NCBI RefSeq assembly: GCF_002878395.1
Contig: NC_061121.1
Coordinates: forward strand, 18,409,993-18,473,992
Source: Capsicum annuum
Lineage: Eukaryota; Streptophyta; Magnoliopsida; Solanales; Solanaceae
Direction of reading: 5' to 3'
Length of the DNA stretch: 64,000 nt
The notes beneath the pieces were generated by a model, which did not search any database, was not told where the DNA came from, and saw only the letters and a program-made list of their open reading frames with translations. Made by a program: the position numbers and the translations under genes. Shown here one piece after another: positions 22,267 to 33,520 of this stretch (position 1 is the first letter of the stretch; every line of letters begins with the position of its first letter).

Positions 22267-25200
22267 TGTAATGCCCTGGAAAAAAAATTTCGTTGAAATT
22301 TTGTGCGTAAACGTGTCAGAATTCTATCTTCGAGAATGATTTATAATTTTTCTATGTGTCATTTCTTGGATTTCAACCCACCATTTCGTAGAGCATCGAA
22401 TAAGCTTTCCAAGGATATGTGGATCACCCAAAACGGACACTCGAACGATGAGTTACGACCAGTCTGATAAAACGACGACCATTTTGATCGAACTGTGAAC
22501 TGTTAAATATGCAGGAAAAAAAGTACTGAGGCCAGGAAATTGGTTTCATCCAATTTGGACATCGAAGTAAAAAGTTTTGACCAATTCACTTCAGCCTATT
22601 AAATAGATCACTGAAGGGCAGATTTGACATTAACTGATTTTTAAAGGTATTTTGGTCATTTCCCATTATTGTAACCCTCTATATATACGCCCTTTAAGCT
22701 GAGAATTGTCACTCATTTTCTCTCGTTTCTCTTATATATCTCTGTCAAAATATATGCATATATATATATATATAGAAGAAGAGGAATTAGGGTTAGGGTT
22801 CCAATTAGGGAAAATCGATTCAAGGCTTCGCTTCGCGAATTGCTTTCGTCAATCTCTTCGGCTACGGAATCTAAGGTATGCAAGTGTTTATCTGTGGGCT
22901 CCTTTCGTCCATAGAGCCCACAAATCCTTTTTCAAAGGCTCAAGATACATGTGTGTGTATATATATATATATATGTGATTATACTTTCTAAATTTTCATT
23001 GTGTATGTGTGTAGTATTCGCATAATAGTTGAGAATTATGTGTGGGATGATTATGTGTGTTGTTTGAAGTAAATGTGTGTAGTATTTGTGTGATGGTTGG
23101 TGAGTGTGTTGTTGAAGTTGATGATATCCAAGAAGGGATCTTTGTATGTTTGTGGAAACTATGGTGGTGTGTGATGTATAAATATATGAAATGGGTGATT
23201 GAATACTTGTAATCTTGATGAATCCACCTATGCCTAAGAAGCATGTAAGGTGTTTTTGAAAATACCTAAGAGACTAGAGATTTTTTTTTATAACATAATA
23301 GGTCAAAAATTAATTGATTATGAATATATGATGATTTAAATTGTTAAGCCTTGATTTATACTATTATTCCATTATTTCCTTGTTGTGACTTGATAATTGT
23401 TATTGGGAATTATATATCCCTACTATTGATTGATATGTCAAATATTTTCTAAATGTGAGTTGGATTGTGAATTGAGAAATGTGGATGTTGAAGTTGAAGG
23501 ATGATGGTGTTGTGGTGCATGAAATCGAGCATTAAACCTATACCCTAAATAGTGCATGCAAGGTGATTGCTAAAATGCCTATGTGAAGAAGAATTAAGTA
23601 TTTGACATGTTTGTTATTCAAATTATGATTTCATGCCATATCCATATGCTTAACTTATGTCTACCATATATTTGACAAAATATTTAAGAGAGTAGGAAAT
23701 TATGCATTGTGGTTCATTAGGTCTTAAAAGATAAATACATGCTTTGTTCCTATGGATAGTTGATTTCTTGCATTTGTGGTGCGTTGTGGGTGTATGATGG
23801 ATTGCCATGATAATTGTTGAGGTAACTATGATGTTTGTGCGTTGTACTTGCTATGGACCCAAAGCATGCTCCCCACGTGTTCGATTGGATGCTTATATAA
23901 AGAAATGACGCCATTTGATTTACTAAGTGTGAAGTCCTCAATTATGTGTTGCGTATGATAGCTTATGCGCATGTTGTGTATGAGTTATCTATCTTGTGTT
24001 ACTTTATGCTATTGTGTGCTGGGGGTACGTATGCCCAAAATAGTCTGCTGGTCTAGAGCCGAGTCAGTTTCATGGTAATCTCAATCGAGCGATGAACAAA
24101 GAACTCCTGGTAAGTTTCAAAACTTGGGGAAAACTCAGTAATCTTAGAAATCATTCTTTATCGAATACTCGGTCGATGAAGCTCTGAAATCTTACATATC
24201 AATTCACTCTGTTACAGACCTCTGTACATTTTGTGAGATAGTAAGCTTATCTTAAAAGTAAGTGGCATTTAGAAATACTCCATCAAAGAACGGAATCAAG
24301 CGAACTCTGTCATATTGATAAAGTATCATAATGTGAGAACGGATTCAGTTCAGTTGAATACAGTTGAGAACCGGTTAAGTGTCTTTCAGTTAGGAGTAGG
24401 ATTCAGCACCGAGAGAGCTAAGGATGTGAATATTCCTACAAGTAGAGGGTTTGATTCCTGGTAGCAATCCTTATGCTCCAGAACTATGCCGCCAGCGTAG
24501 GTTGAGACATCTATTCTGTAAGTAGAGGGTTAGATGAGGTGGTTGTCCTGCGAGTAGAGGGTCCCACTATTTTCGTTTGAGGTCCTGATAGTAGGGGGTC
24601 CTATGCAGTTGTCTTTACTGGTGGCGCAGTATTGACACCTTTCCAGCTGGGGTACAGGTTGGATCTCACTTGTGGTAAGTGGGGCATGTCGGTTAAATGA
24701 TCACTCCCACAATTTCAGTAACTGTCTAAGAAAAGAACTTAGTTAATGTGCAGAAGTTGAGGCTGTCAGATACAAGCCTCCCAGTATTGCTATCATTATC
24801 ATTCAGTAGAGAGACTTCCTACAAGATGAGGGTTGCTCTCGAACTTATTTACCCACTATCATTATCATTGAGTTGAGAGACTTCCTGCGAGATGAGGGTT
24901 GCTCTTGAACTTATTTACCCATTATCATTATCATTGAGTATAGAGACTTCCTGCTAGATGAGGGTTGATCTCAGATTCAGCTGTTCAGTGGTCCAGAGTT
25001 GGTGAATTTGGATATCAAATATTAGTAATATCAGTTATCTAATTTCTCAGTATGGATAAGTACAGATGTCAGCTCTAGTAGCTTCAGATAATCAGTATCT
25101 TATTGTCAGCATTATTATTTTTGGGTGTCAGTGTTCAAAATGTAACATTCGGTGTGATGATTATTTCAGTTGTACTTTATGCACTGATGTGTGTATTATT

Positions 25201-25761
25201 GATCTGACATGATTCAAAATTGGTAACTGCAGAGTTTCTATATATGTTTATTCCAGCGAATACATATTATTCAGATTGTTATGTTTATGCATAAACCTTA
25301 TATTTCACCTTACCCTATCCTTGTACACTCGGTACATTCTTTGTACTGACACAATCGTGCTATGGTGTTTTCCCTATCATAGGTTCAGAATAGCAAGATT
25401 TAGATATATTTAGCTGTTAGATGTTGTAGTAGTAGATGCAGCAGTGAGTCCTCATCATCCGAGGATATTCTATTTTAGTGTTTTGATGATTTGAGTAGAC
25501 GGAGTTAGTTGGGGAATTGTCCCTTCAACTCCACAGTTCAGACAGTGTAGAGGCTTTTCAGATAGATGTATTAGTGTGTGGTGTAAGATATTGTATATTT
25601 CTAAATGTTTGAACCTTATGGCCAGATTTAGCCAGTTACCGCATTTATCGTATTATATTATGTAGTGAACAGATATGGATATCAGTGAAGGGTTAGCTTG
25701 AGGTCCCTCGAGGTCATGAGCACGGTGTGGCGTTTCGGTTCATGGGAATCGGGGCGTTACA
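22267..25761 (+). repeat. Non-autonomous element 3' LTR
   Basis: Keeps the canonical TG start (TGTAATGCCCTGG) and ends GGGGCGTTACA. It is collinear with 16934-20523 apart from the missing block near its base 270. Differences are largely transitions. By eye the two LTRs are closer to each other than those of A or B, so this looks like one of the younger insertions. Confidence 0.85.
24791..24973 (+). repeat. 66-bp tandem repeat, second copy
   Basis: Units start at 24791, 24857 and 24923, with the same 66-bp period and hairpin content as 19553-19735. Confidence 0.8.
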
Positions 25762-25766
25762 CTCCC

Positions 25767-26586
25767 ACAGTTTCTGACCCAGTCTTAGTAAAAGAACTCA
25801 GATAGTTCTTCAAATATCAATACACCAAGACTGTCAGATAAGTCAATTCACTTATGGTATGGAACTCAGATAGTTCCATCAGATTCAGGACTGTCAGACA
25901 CAGTTGCCCATCTTATCAGAACTACAGTACCAGTCATGTTAGCTATCAGTAAACCATGTATTAGAGTACAGATATAACAATCACGTATTCATGATTCCAG
26001 TTACTATGTATGCATGTTTGCACTCTTACGTTCATATTAGTCAGTCAGTTAGCATTGTTCATGCATCTAAATCCTTTTGCATTTAGCCTACCTCACTCGT
26101 ATACTCAGTACATTCCCATGTACTGATGCATTTGCGCTATGGTGTTTTCTCTTTATGTACACCGTAGGTTTAGAGAAATGAGTTCCAGATCAGCTGTAGC
26201 ATTTCAGTCGCAGAGTTGCAGTGAGTCCTCATCCATTTGAGGAAAATATTATTTTATTTCATTTATTATTTCAGATCAATTTTGCTAGATGTAATTAATG
26301 GGAGACATGTTTCGTCAACTCCTTATTCAAACAGTTCTTAGAGAATTTCAGATTCAGTTCAGATTTTATTCAGAGTTCAATTGTTTTGGGTATTCGTTAT
26401 CCCATATGGATGTTTTTGACAGATATTTTATCCAGTTGAACCTTATGACCTACTGTTGATGTTTTCTGCATTATTATGATATATATTACAGTATACAGGT
26501 ACAAATATTAGTCATGGATTAGCTTATGGTCTCTCGGGGTCATAAGCACCGTGTAGCATTTTGGTTTAGAAAATCAGGGCGTTACA
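25767..26586 (+). repeat. Element A 3' LTR, second part
   Basis: Continues the LTR after the nested element and its TSD (25762-25766). It carries the repeated ACTCAGATAGTTCC / CTGTCAGACACAGT modules, 'TTGCGCTATGGTGTTTT', 'GAGTCCTCATCCATT', and ends AATCAGGGCGTTACA. It is followed by the GTTTT duplication at 26587-26591. Confidence 0.85.
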
Positions 26587-26591
26587 GTTTT

Positions 26592-27074
26592 GCATAAATT
26601 TGATGGTGCATTTGTAGTTGTTAGTGTATATACATATTATAACTTTGTATATGGTTGACATATACATAACTGTTGGTATGTATTTAAAATAATATGATAT
26701 GTATAGTTCATATACATCACAAACTTTGTGTATCATGTTTTTATAGTTTCTGTAGGAATTTTTTATTTAGTTATACCAATATACATATCAAAATTTACAT
26801 ATACATGCTATTGTTATGCATATTTAATATTTTATGATAGAAATATCTATCGGATTAAGTTGTTTTGGGGTCTGCTTTGACAGATTTTTTAAACGTAATA
26901 TGCATATCAGTGTTTTTTAAAAAATGTGAACTTTTTTATTTTTTTTATTTTAATTTTTGAATATGATTGTTAGTTTAACATCATTATGTGTGTTTTTCAT
27001 TAATTTGATTGTGCTTTATTAGTGGTCAATAAATATATATAGCAGGAAATATGTATGTATATTGTTTACATGCA
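26592..27074. other. AT-rich flank of element A
   Basis: Contains divergent copies of a T-rich unit also present at 4680-4960, with TATACATA-rich stretches. There is no open frame. It ends in TTTACATGCAG, which looks like an intron end before the Ulp1-like exon. Probably the intron or flank of a transposon-captured gene. Confidence 0.4.
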
Positions 27075-27232
27075 GGAAGCTGTGGATTGTTTGTTGTTGC
27101 CTATGCAAAATACCTAAGAGTACGAATTGTTGTGCCTTTAGTTAATTTGAAAGCAGAATACCATCGTATGAGATACTGATCATTTCTTCGGAACTATGGT
27201 TTACAAAAAGTAAAAAAAATATGTTACTGTTA
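27075..27232 (+). pseudogene. Ulp1/C48 cysteine protease exon remnant
   Basis: Right after an acceptor-like TGCAG, the frame reads GSCGLFVVAYAKYLR, then LKAEYHRMRY, a stop, and SFLRNYG. This resembles the C-terminal catalytic block of Ulp1-type SUMO proteases carried by plant Mutator-like elements (D/S-C-G with the nucleophilic Cys, then FVAAYAEYL and a Y.R.RYA..L..YG tail). Only about 50 codons remain, with a TGA at about 27177. No His or Asp part was found upstream, because element A split the locus or the exons are lost. Confidence 0.6.
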
Positions 27233-27910
27233 AATGACTATCCTCTAAGATCAAGGACAAAATTTGTCCATACATGATGAAATAGGAGTTATCATTGAAT
27301 AATCTTGAAGATACATATGGTGAAATTGTATGTACAAAGTTATTTGGATTATTAGTTAAAATGTTTTTCTAAAAGATTTTGTGTGTTGTGCCTATTACTT
27401 TTTGTTATAGGGTGCGTATATGTGTTATAAAAGTTAGTATATTTTAATCTTATAGAAATGATAACAGTACCTAAAAATGTTTGTATAATTATATATATAA
27501 TTGATTTATGAATATTTTATTTTTAATTTATTAATCTAATTCAACTTATTAGATTAGCTTATGCATTTCATATTTTAACTATTGAATGACATGAAAGAAT
27601 GAATTCACCCCAAAAATGTAAAATCACACCACTATATTTATTTTTCAAAATAATGACAACAGCAAATGCAACTTCTTGAATAATCTAAATCAGTATGTTT
27701 AGGTATATTGCATGATACATATAGCAGAGACAAAGACATGAAATTTATATATTTATGTATATATTTATACATTAAAGTTAACAATATCATATAACTACGT
27801 TTTGTTTATCATAATTATTTTATGATTGTCAATACATAGGAATATTCGTTCATGAATAACAAATTCATATAACAATACACATGAGAAGTCATAATTTCAA
27901 CATATTTCTT
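27233..27910. other. AT-rich spacer, nothing recognised
   Basis: No open frame or transposon feature recognised; rich in TATATA runs and merging into the minisatellite. Confidence 0.5.
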
Positions 27911-28085
27911 GTTAAATACATAGAACTACAACGTGTGTCGTCATATACATAGGACTATTATGTATAAGTAGTCATATAAATAGAATTACTACGTATATGC
28001 AGTCATTAACATAGACTTACAATATATGTGTAATCATATACATAGAATGACAATGTATATGTATTCACATACATAAAGATTGAAA
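27911..28085. repeat. 31-bp minisatellite, five units plus a partial
   Basis: Units start at 27911, 27942, 27973, 28004, 28035 and 28066, spaced exactly 31 bases. The shared core is CATATACATAGAAT.AC....TATATG. Units are diverged but keep the spacing without indels. It ends next to the 3' tail of the RTE LINE. Confidence 0.8.
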
Positions 28086-28099
28086 TTATACCTAACAAC

Positions 28100-28948
28100 A
28101 TTATACTAATAACGACAACAACAAACTTGATGTGTTCCCACAAAGTGGGGTCTGGGAGGGTAAGATGTACGCAGTCCATACCGCTACCTCCAAGAAGTAG
28201 CAAGCTATTTCAGATAGACTCTTGGCTTAAGATAAAGCGTAGTAAATAAGTTCATTATGAAACAAGCGGCAAAATGGATGACATGACAGAAACATGGAAT
28301 AAAAATGAAAAAAAAATAAAAATCATAAAAAATGTGAAAGAAGAGAAATAAGAACACTATGAAATAAGGGCTAAGAAATAGGACACCCACTAAGTAGGAA
28401 CATACACAGACAACCCAAAGACACCCACCACACCCAAGCTCTCCTGGATAGAGACTCTTACCTATGGACACAGTCCAATTATTACTAACCTGACTGCACC
28501 GTATCTCGCTTAAACTACTTGTTACAACCCACACACCTACACTATCTTTTTACCCTTATCCGCGCCATCCAAAACTTTTGATATAGGGTTATGTCCTCAG
28601 TAAGCGGTAGTTGCTCCATGTCATACGTAATCACCCCCTTCCAGTATTTCATTGGCCTACCTCTACGTCTCCTAAAGTCATTGAAAGCTAGCCTCTCAGA
28701 CCTACTAACTGGGGCATCCGTTCCCCTCCTCATAATATGCCCAAACCATCTCAATCTTCCTTTTTATATCTTATACTCCATCGAAGATACTCCCACCTTC
28801 TCCTGGATAATCTCATTCCTAACTCGATACCCTCTAGTAAGTCTACATATCCAATGCAATATTCTAATTTCCACCACCTTTAATTTTTGGAGATGGGAGT
28901 TCTTGTTTATCCAATACTCCGTTGTGTACAACATGGAAGGATGGACTT
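28100..28948 (-). mobile_element. RTE-type LINE, 3' half (minus strand)
   Basis: On the minus strand the C-terminal RT tail reads [16 protein letters not shown], then [15 protein letters not shown] and [13 protein letters not shown], ending IRVKR at 28542. Upstream, MLYTTEYW and ILHWICRLTRGYRVRNE are also in order. An in-frame TAA lies near 28766. The 3' untranslated part contains the familiar Solanaceae 'GTGGGGTCTGGGAGGGTAAGATGTACGC' block (reverse of 28143 onward) and ends in a TTGTTGTTG tail near 28100. The rest of the LINE is at 55546-55916; element B lies between. Confidence 0.85.
28944..28948. repeat. Target-site duplication of element B (left, decayed)
   Basis: GACTT here versus AACTG at 55546-55550. 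The bases match at only three of five positions, but the interrupted RTE sequence itself places a duplication exactly here. Confidence 0.55.
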
Positions 28949-31319
28949 TGTAAGAACCCGCAAAAATTCCTAGCTTAATTCAGTATTTTAATGCTTCTTA
29001 AGGGGTCCCAGGCTTAGAAAGATTCTAGCTAAGTTTCCATATTTTTAGCCTTTGAAAGTTGGTATTCCCAATTCATGACCTCAATGTCCTTTAATGGTCT
29101 ATATATTTTAATTCATGATCATGAAGGTCAATAGGTTTTCCCAAATAAGTTTTGGAGTATTTGGACCACATTTAGACCATGTTCAAAATCCTAAAATAGT
29201 GGACCAACGCGATCTTAGCGCAATACATTGCCTATCATGTTTGTTGATATTGTTGCAAGTAGCAAGAGTAAAAAGTACTAAGACACGGTGCAATCATGGA
29301 GCAATGTGTCGAGTATCGCATCGATGCCACCAACATGCCACATCACCAACCGGGTTGATGCCTAGTTTTAATCATTAAATGACCGCATCCTTAAGGATAA
29401 TTAGGTTATTTTCCCCAGACCTTCAGCCCTCATAACATGAAATTAAGCCCTCTTTTGGCTAAATACATTCATTATTCCTCAATTTCTCAAGAACAAGAAA
29501 CCCTAGGTTATTAAGTTCAAATCAAGAGGAAGTCTATAGTTCTTCATTTGAATTGTGAAATTTGAATTGAAGCATGATTATGTAATATTGCCTACCCATA
29601 CCATGCTCAATAAGTATGATGATTTTCCTATGTGGACTAATATGGAAAGGAAACCATGTCATGCTAGCATATGTGTAAGATATATCATGCAAGTGCTTGA
29701 TAAATTTTCTATGAGACTGGAAGAATGCTAAGCTATTGTATGTTAACACGCATTCCCCCTTTTTATGTACAAGTAAGGTATCACAATTATTTGTTGAAAT
29801 GTCATAACGAATGAATGATGAGAATGTAGCATTATAGATCTTTTAAGCTTGTACCATAATTTTCTTATTATGCTATCGAGTCCTACGGGTACTAGCTGTG
29901 TGACTAGAGATAGTGTTAGTTTTTAAGATACTCTGAGTCAATCCATAATCAGTAAAATTCAGTAAGTCATATGACTCCGGAAAACTCAGTAAATTTAGTA
30001 TAAGTCTAGTCCTATTTAGTAATCTCAGTAACCTCAGTACTCTCAGTCAGTTATCAAATATCAGTAGTATTCCCTCAGTTAACGGAACCCAGTGAACTCA
30101 ATCCAGTTTAGTTTAGTATAATTAGTTAAGTGTCTATTCAGATAGGGGTAGGATTCAGCACCGAGTGAACCTAATGATGAATGCATACACTGATAGAAGA
30201 GGGTGTGAACTTTAGAAGTAATCCTTGCATTCCAAAACAATATAGCTTGCATAGGTTGAGACATCAACAATGTTAGTTGAAGGTTGATGAGGTTGAGTAT
30301 CTCTGTCAGATGAGGGTCCCACCATTCTACTTTAGGGATACTTCCAGATGAGGGCCACTCATAGCTTTTCTGTACTAATGGAAGGGTATTGACACCCTTC
30401 CAAATAGGGTTACAGGTTTGACCCTAAATCTATTAAGAAAAAGGGGAATGTTGTCTAGATAAATATTCCCATAGTATTATTTATAGAACCAAAACTATCA
30501 GATACAGTCACTTAGACTTAGTAATAGAACTCAAATAGTTCATCAGATTTCAGGATTGTCAGCTATAGTCAATAATTTTAGTATGCAACTCAGCTAGTTC
30601 CATCAGCAATAGGACTATTAGACACAGTCACTCAGTTAACAGTATATCAGTTATTAGTTATTAGTTATCTCAATTTTCAGTAATCTATGTTATTAGTATT
30701 TAGTTACAGTTTTCAGTACCCTCACAGTCCTAGTTATGTTATGTGTTCATGCATGTATTCTCACATAGTTATTTTCCTGTTATTCAATCAGTTATAGTTC
30801 ATGCATATGAACCCTAGCATTCAGCCTCCCTCACTTTACTTACCAGTACATTCAAACATACAAACGCAAACTTTTATTTTACGCTATGGTTTATTATACC
30901 ATAAGTTCAGACATACAAGCTCCAGAGCATCCTTAGCAGATTAGACATTTAGCAGACAGGCTAGCAGTGAGTCCTCATCATCCAATCATGTTATCTTATT
31001 TTTTTTATTCATTACACTCTGTATTCAGTAGATAGAGTAAGTTGGGGGATTTTCCCATGAACTCCTTATTCACACAGTTTAGAGGCTTATTTAGACTATA
31101 GCATATTCAGATAGTATATTTCAGGTTTAGAATTATTATCCCATATTATTCTGATGTTTATTCAGTATTGACCCTTATGGCAGTTTATAGCCCATTATTA
31201 TGCATTATACAGTATTATGTTGCTGTTATTGAAACATGTACCGGTAATGGGTTAGCTGGTGGTAATTCGGGATTGTTAGCATAATGTAACATTCTAGGCA
31301 TCAAGCTCGTGATGTTACA
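28949..31319 (+). repeat. Element B 5' LTR
   Basis: From TGTAAGAACCCG to GATGTTACA. It is about 270 bases shorter than the 3' LTR because a block equivalent to about 53490-53750, including the donor-like site, is missing near 29530. Hairpin modules are at 30187-30206 and 30262-30289, with weaker copies to about 30360. Confidence 0.85.
30187..30360 (+). other. Hairpin modules, element B 5' LTR
   Basis: Clear stems are ACAC...GTGT (30187-30206) and CATCAAC...GTTGATG, seven perfect pairs (30262-30289). Two further modules with loops GTCAGATG and TCCAGATG follow near 30310 and 30345. Loop cores differ from those of A and D. Confidence 0.5.
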
Positions 31320-31323
31320 AACT

Positions 31324-31334
31324 TTGTATCAGAG
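31324..31334 (+). promoter_or_regulatory. Element B primer-binding site
   Basis: TTGTATCAGAG, one base off the initiator-Met complement TGGTATCAGAG, four bases after the LTR end. Confidence 0.7.
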
Positions 31335-31448
31335 TTTAAGGTTCAATAGTATCCTAGAAAGTCTTAAAAGCTACATCAAGTAAAGTCTTGTGCATGGGTG
31401 TGTTGCGCGCCACATTTATGTACATAAGGCTATAAGATGTTTTAAGAA

Positions 31449-33050
31449 CTTTGGGGATATGGGAAATCTTAAAATAATGACTTTCAAATCAGATACTTTT
31501 ATCTTAAGGAGATTAAGACTTCTCTTAAGAGTTTCTTCTAACTGACATAAACCATGTGAGTCGACACAGATTCCAACGTCTTGCCCATATTGGGGAGAGA
31601 TGTTCTACCCATTCTATCAGAATAGAACCTTAACTTTAGTGGTCACTAGCTTAACCCACTAGGGGCATATCAAAATCCTACGATGGCTCGTAGCTCTGGG
31701 GAATGAGACCTTGGAATCATGGCATGAGACCTTGGAATCATACTCAACTCGGTGCTTAATACTATTCCCATACTTAGGCTCTAAACTTTTCAAAAAATCT
31801 ACCTTAAAATATGGTATAACGTATAAAATGAAAACCAGTTATGCTTTTATTTTCTTTAAATCATAAAATGTAAGGATAATGTGGATTCCTATCTTAGCTT
31901 AAGATCAAGACATCAATTTTCTTTAAATAGTGATAACCAATTTTCTAGAGGAAAAATTAAGGTCATAGACTTTTTAATGATGCAAACTCATTTTTAATAT
32001 AGATATAAAAATCAAAACTTTCAAGAACATGGTCTTAGAGACTTGATACTAAATATTTGGGATTAAATTCAAAATTTACACTCATCAAAATTCACAACAC
32101 TTTAGGCTCAACATCATTCTTGAAATTATTCAACAGTACCAATTCTCAAAAAAAGAGTGTAATTCATGATATAAACCTTTAATTTAAAGTATGAATAGGT
32201 AGAATAATCATGCAATTTAAAACTTGAGTAACTTATAAATTCATAAACATCAAGACAAGATAATTTGGGAAAAACCCCCACTTATAAATCTTGAAATGTT
32301 TAATAAAAATCAAATCTTTGGGCATAAAAATTAAAGGATTCCTCTTGTTCAAACTTCACTAACCTTAGATTATGAATTTAGATGAACAATTTCTTTTGGG
32401 AATCTTTTCGTGGTTTTGATGAAGGATTCTTGAATCTTTCAATTTTGGGATTCCAAAACTTGATGAAATTTTGAAATGTGTCGGTTAAATCTTGAGTTCT
32501 CTTGAATTTTGAGTGAAAACCCTAAGATATGTTCTTGAAGAAAATTGATGAAAGTGACTATATTTTTTAGTTTTAGGGGTTAAATCTCGTGTTAAGGATG
32601 AAAAGCGGGTGGAAATACCCATTTTTCCCTTAAAGAGTGGGAGAGGAAAGCAAAAATTTATACCCAGCCAATGTTAGCAGGCACCACTACTTAGCAAGGC
32701 GCTGCTCTGCCAAGTTCACCGGAGTTAGGAAGGCGTCGCCCCACCTGTACCAATGCGATAGATAGGGTGATGTGGACTTACCACAGAGGCTTACTATTTT
32801 GGCACGCAAAATGTGACCTTAAGCTCTCTAAAAATTCTGAAACTCACTTGAGATATACTCTTGACTTTCCCATTCATATATCAACAAAACAATTAACAAA
32901 CGGAGGTCGCGAATGTCGTGAAATAATTCTTCAATGTTTGAAGGTACAAAATGAGCTAAATCCCAACACTTAGTTAAAAATTCTATTTATAGGGCCTCTT
33001 TTGATATGGTCTAAAGGCTTAGATGACAAGAAAAATTATGGGGTATTACA
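31449..33050 (-). repeat. Reverse-oriented LTR C, partial duplicate
   Basis: Matches 37249-38826 closely in the same reverse orientation and ends at the same GGGGTATTACA|GCA.TGCCC junction. Its distal end is lost at the deletion in duplication unit 1. It arose by the duplication, not by a separate insertion. Confidence 0.8.
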
Positions 33051-33520
33051 GCATTGCCCAAATAGACTTTATGCTCTTCAGTCCTGACTGGATTAGGAAA
33101 ATTCTCCTGATGTGGTCACTGTTACATTATAGATCTTTCATTTGCATGTTTACTCTTCGCTAGATCTAGAAGATTATTTTTCTTTTGTGATTCCTTATAT
33201 ACCAGCTTATTTTGGAGTCAGTCCTAAAATTCTTGCAGAGCCCTTCTCAATCTCTGCACTAATAGGTAAAACTATCATATCCCGTCGGGTATACAGCAAC
33301 TATCCAGTTATGGTATCTCAAAATTCACTTCAGCAGACTTATTTAAATTAGAGATGACTTATTTTAATGTTATTCTCGACATGGATTGGCTTTATTCCTT
33401 TTATGCCACAGCTGACTGCAGAAATAGATTTTCCAATTATAGTTCCCGAATAAACCTATCCTAGAGTTGAGGGGTAGTGCTTCAGCATTCAGGGGTTATC
33501 TTGTTTTCTAACTTCGGTCA
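33051..33520 (+). pseudogene. pol: Element B protease region, duplicated copy
   Basis: Reads through SLDLEDYFSFVIPYIP (33142-33351) and an ILDMDWLYSF-like block near 33370. This is the gypsy protease fragment also present at 38827-39290. The usual active-site DPG is DLE here, so it could not be catalytic. It ends abruptly where the duplication joint returns to LTR sequence. Confidence 0.7.

Larger units (their letters stand above)
16934..25761 (+). mobile_element. LARD-like non-autonomous element nested in element A 3' LTR
   Basis: Perfect TSD CTCCC at 16929-16933 and 25762-25766. The two LTRs are 3,590 bp (16934-20523) and 3,495 bp (22267-25761), and the internal region only 1,743 bp (20524-22266). 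No gag or pol is recognisable in the interior, but a primer-binding site, leader, CATGCA-rich 3' region and a good purine tract are kept. The layout fits a large retrotransposon derivative mobilised in trans, probably by Tekay elements, whose termini (TGTAAT...GTTACA) and primer site it shares. Confidence 0.85.
5005..26586 (+). mobile_element. Element A: Tekay/Del chromovirus, complete but dead, with two nested insertions
   Basis: A Ty3/gypsy element with 5-bp TSDs GTTTT. Its 5' LTR is 5005-7470 plus 10153-10186 (about 2,500 bp once the solo LTR is removed); its 3' LTR is 15258-16933 plus 25767-26586 (about 2,496 bp once the nested element is removed). The near-equal lengths support this reconstruction. 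The internal region (10187-15257) runs PBS, gag, protease, RT, RNase H, integrase, chromodomain, then purine tract. Many stops and frameshifts make it non-functional. Clade is inferred from gene order, the chromodomain, long LTRs and the RT signature [11 protein letters not shown]. Confidence 0.88.
29941..33520 (+). repeat. Tandem duplication in element B, unit 1 (shortened)
   Basis: Runs from mid-LTR through the primer site and short leader, a truncated reverse LTR and the protease region, then jumps back to mid-LTR at 33520/33521. It is collinear with 33521-39297 except that about 2.2 kb (equivalent to 35030-37248: gag and part of the reverse LTR) is missing at about 31449. Both breakpoints show short microhomology: GTCA at the duplication joint and AGAA at the deletion joint. 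Confidence 0.82.

Noticed and set aside
27911..28085. CRISPR-like array
   Set aside because: Units are contiguous with no unique spacers, in plant DNA; this is a minisatellite.
28205..28534. 109-codon minus-strand frame with hydrophobic stretches
   Set aside because: It is the RTE LINE 3' untranslated region; the hydrophobic part comes from T-rich sequence.
28591..28953. 120-codon plus-strand open frame
   Set aside because: It lies antisense to clear RTE reverse transcriptase and has no recognisable motif of its own.
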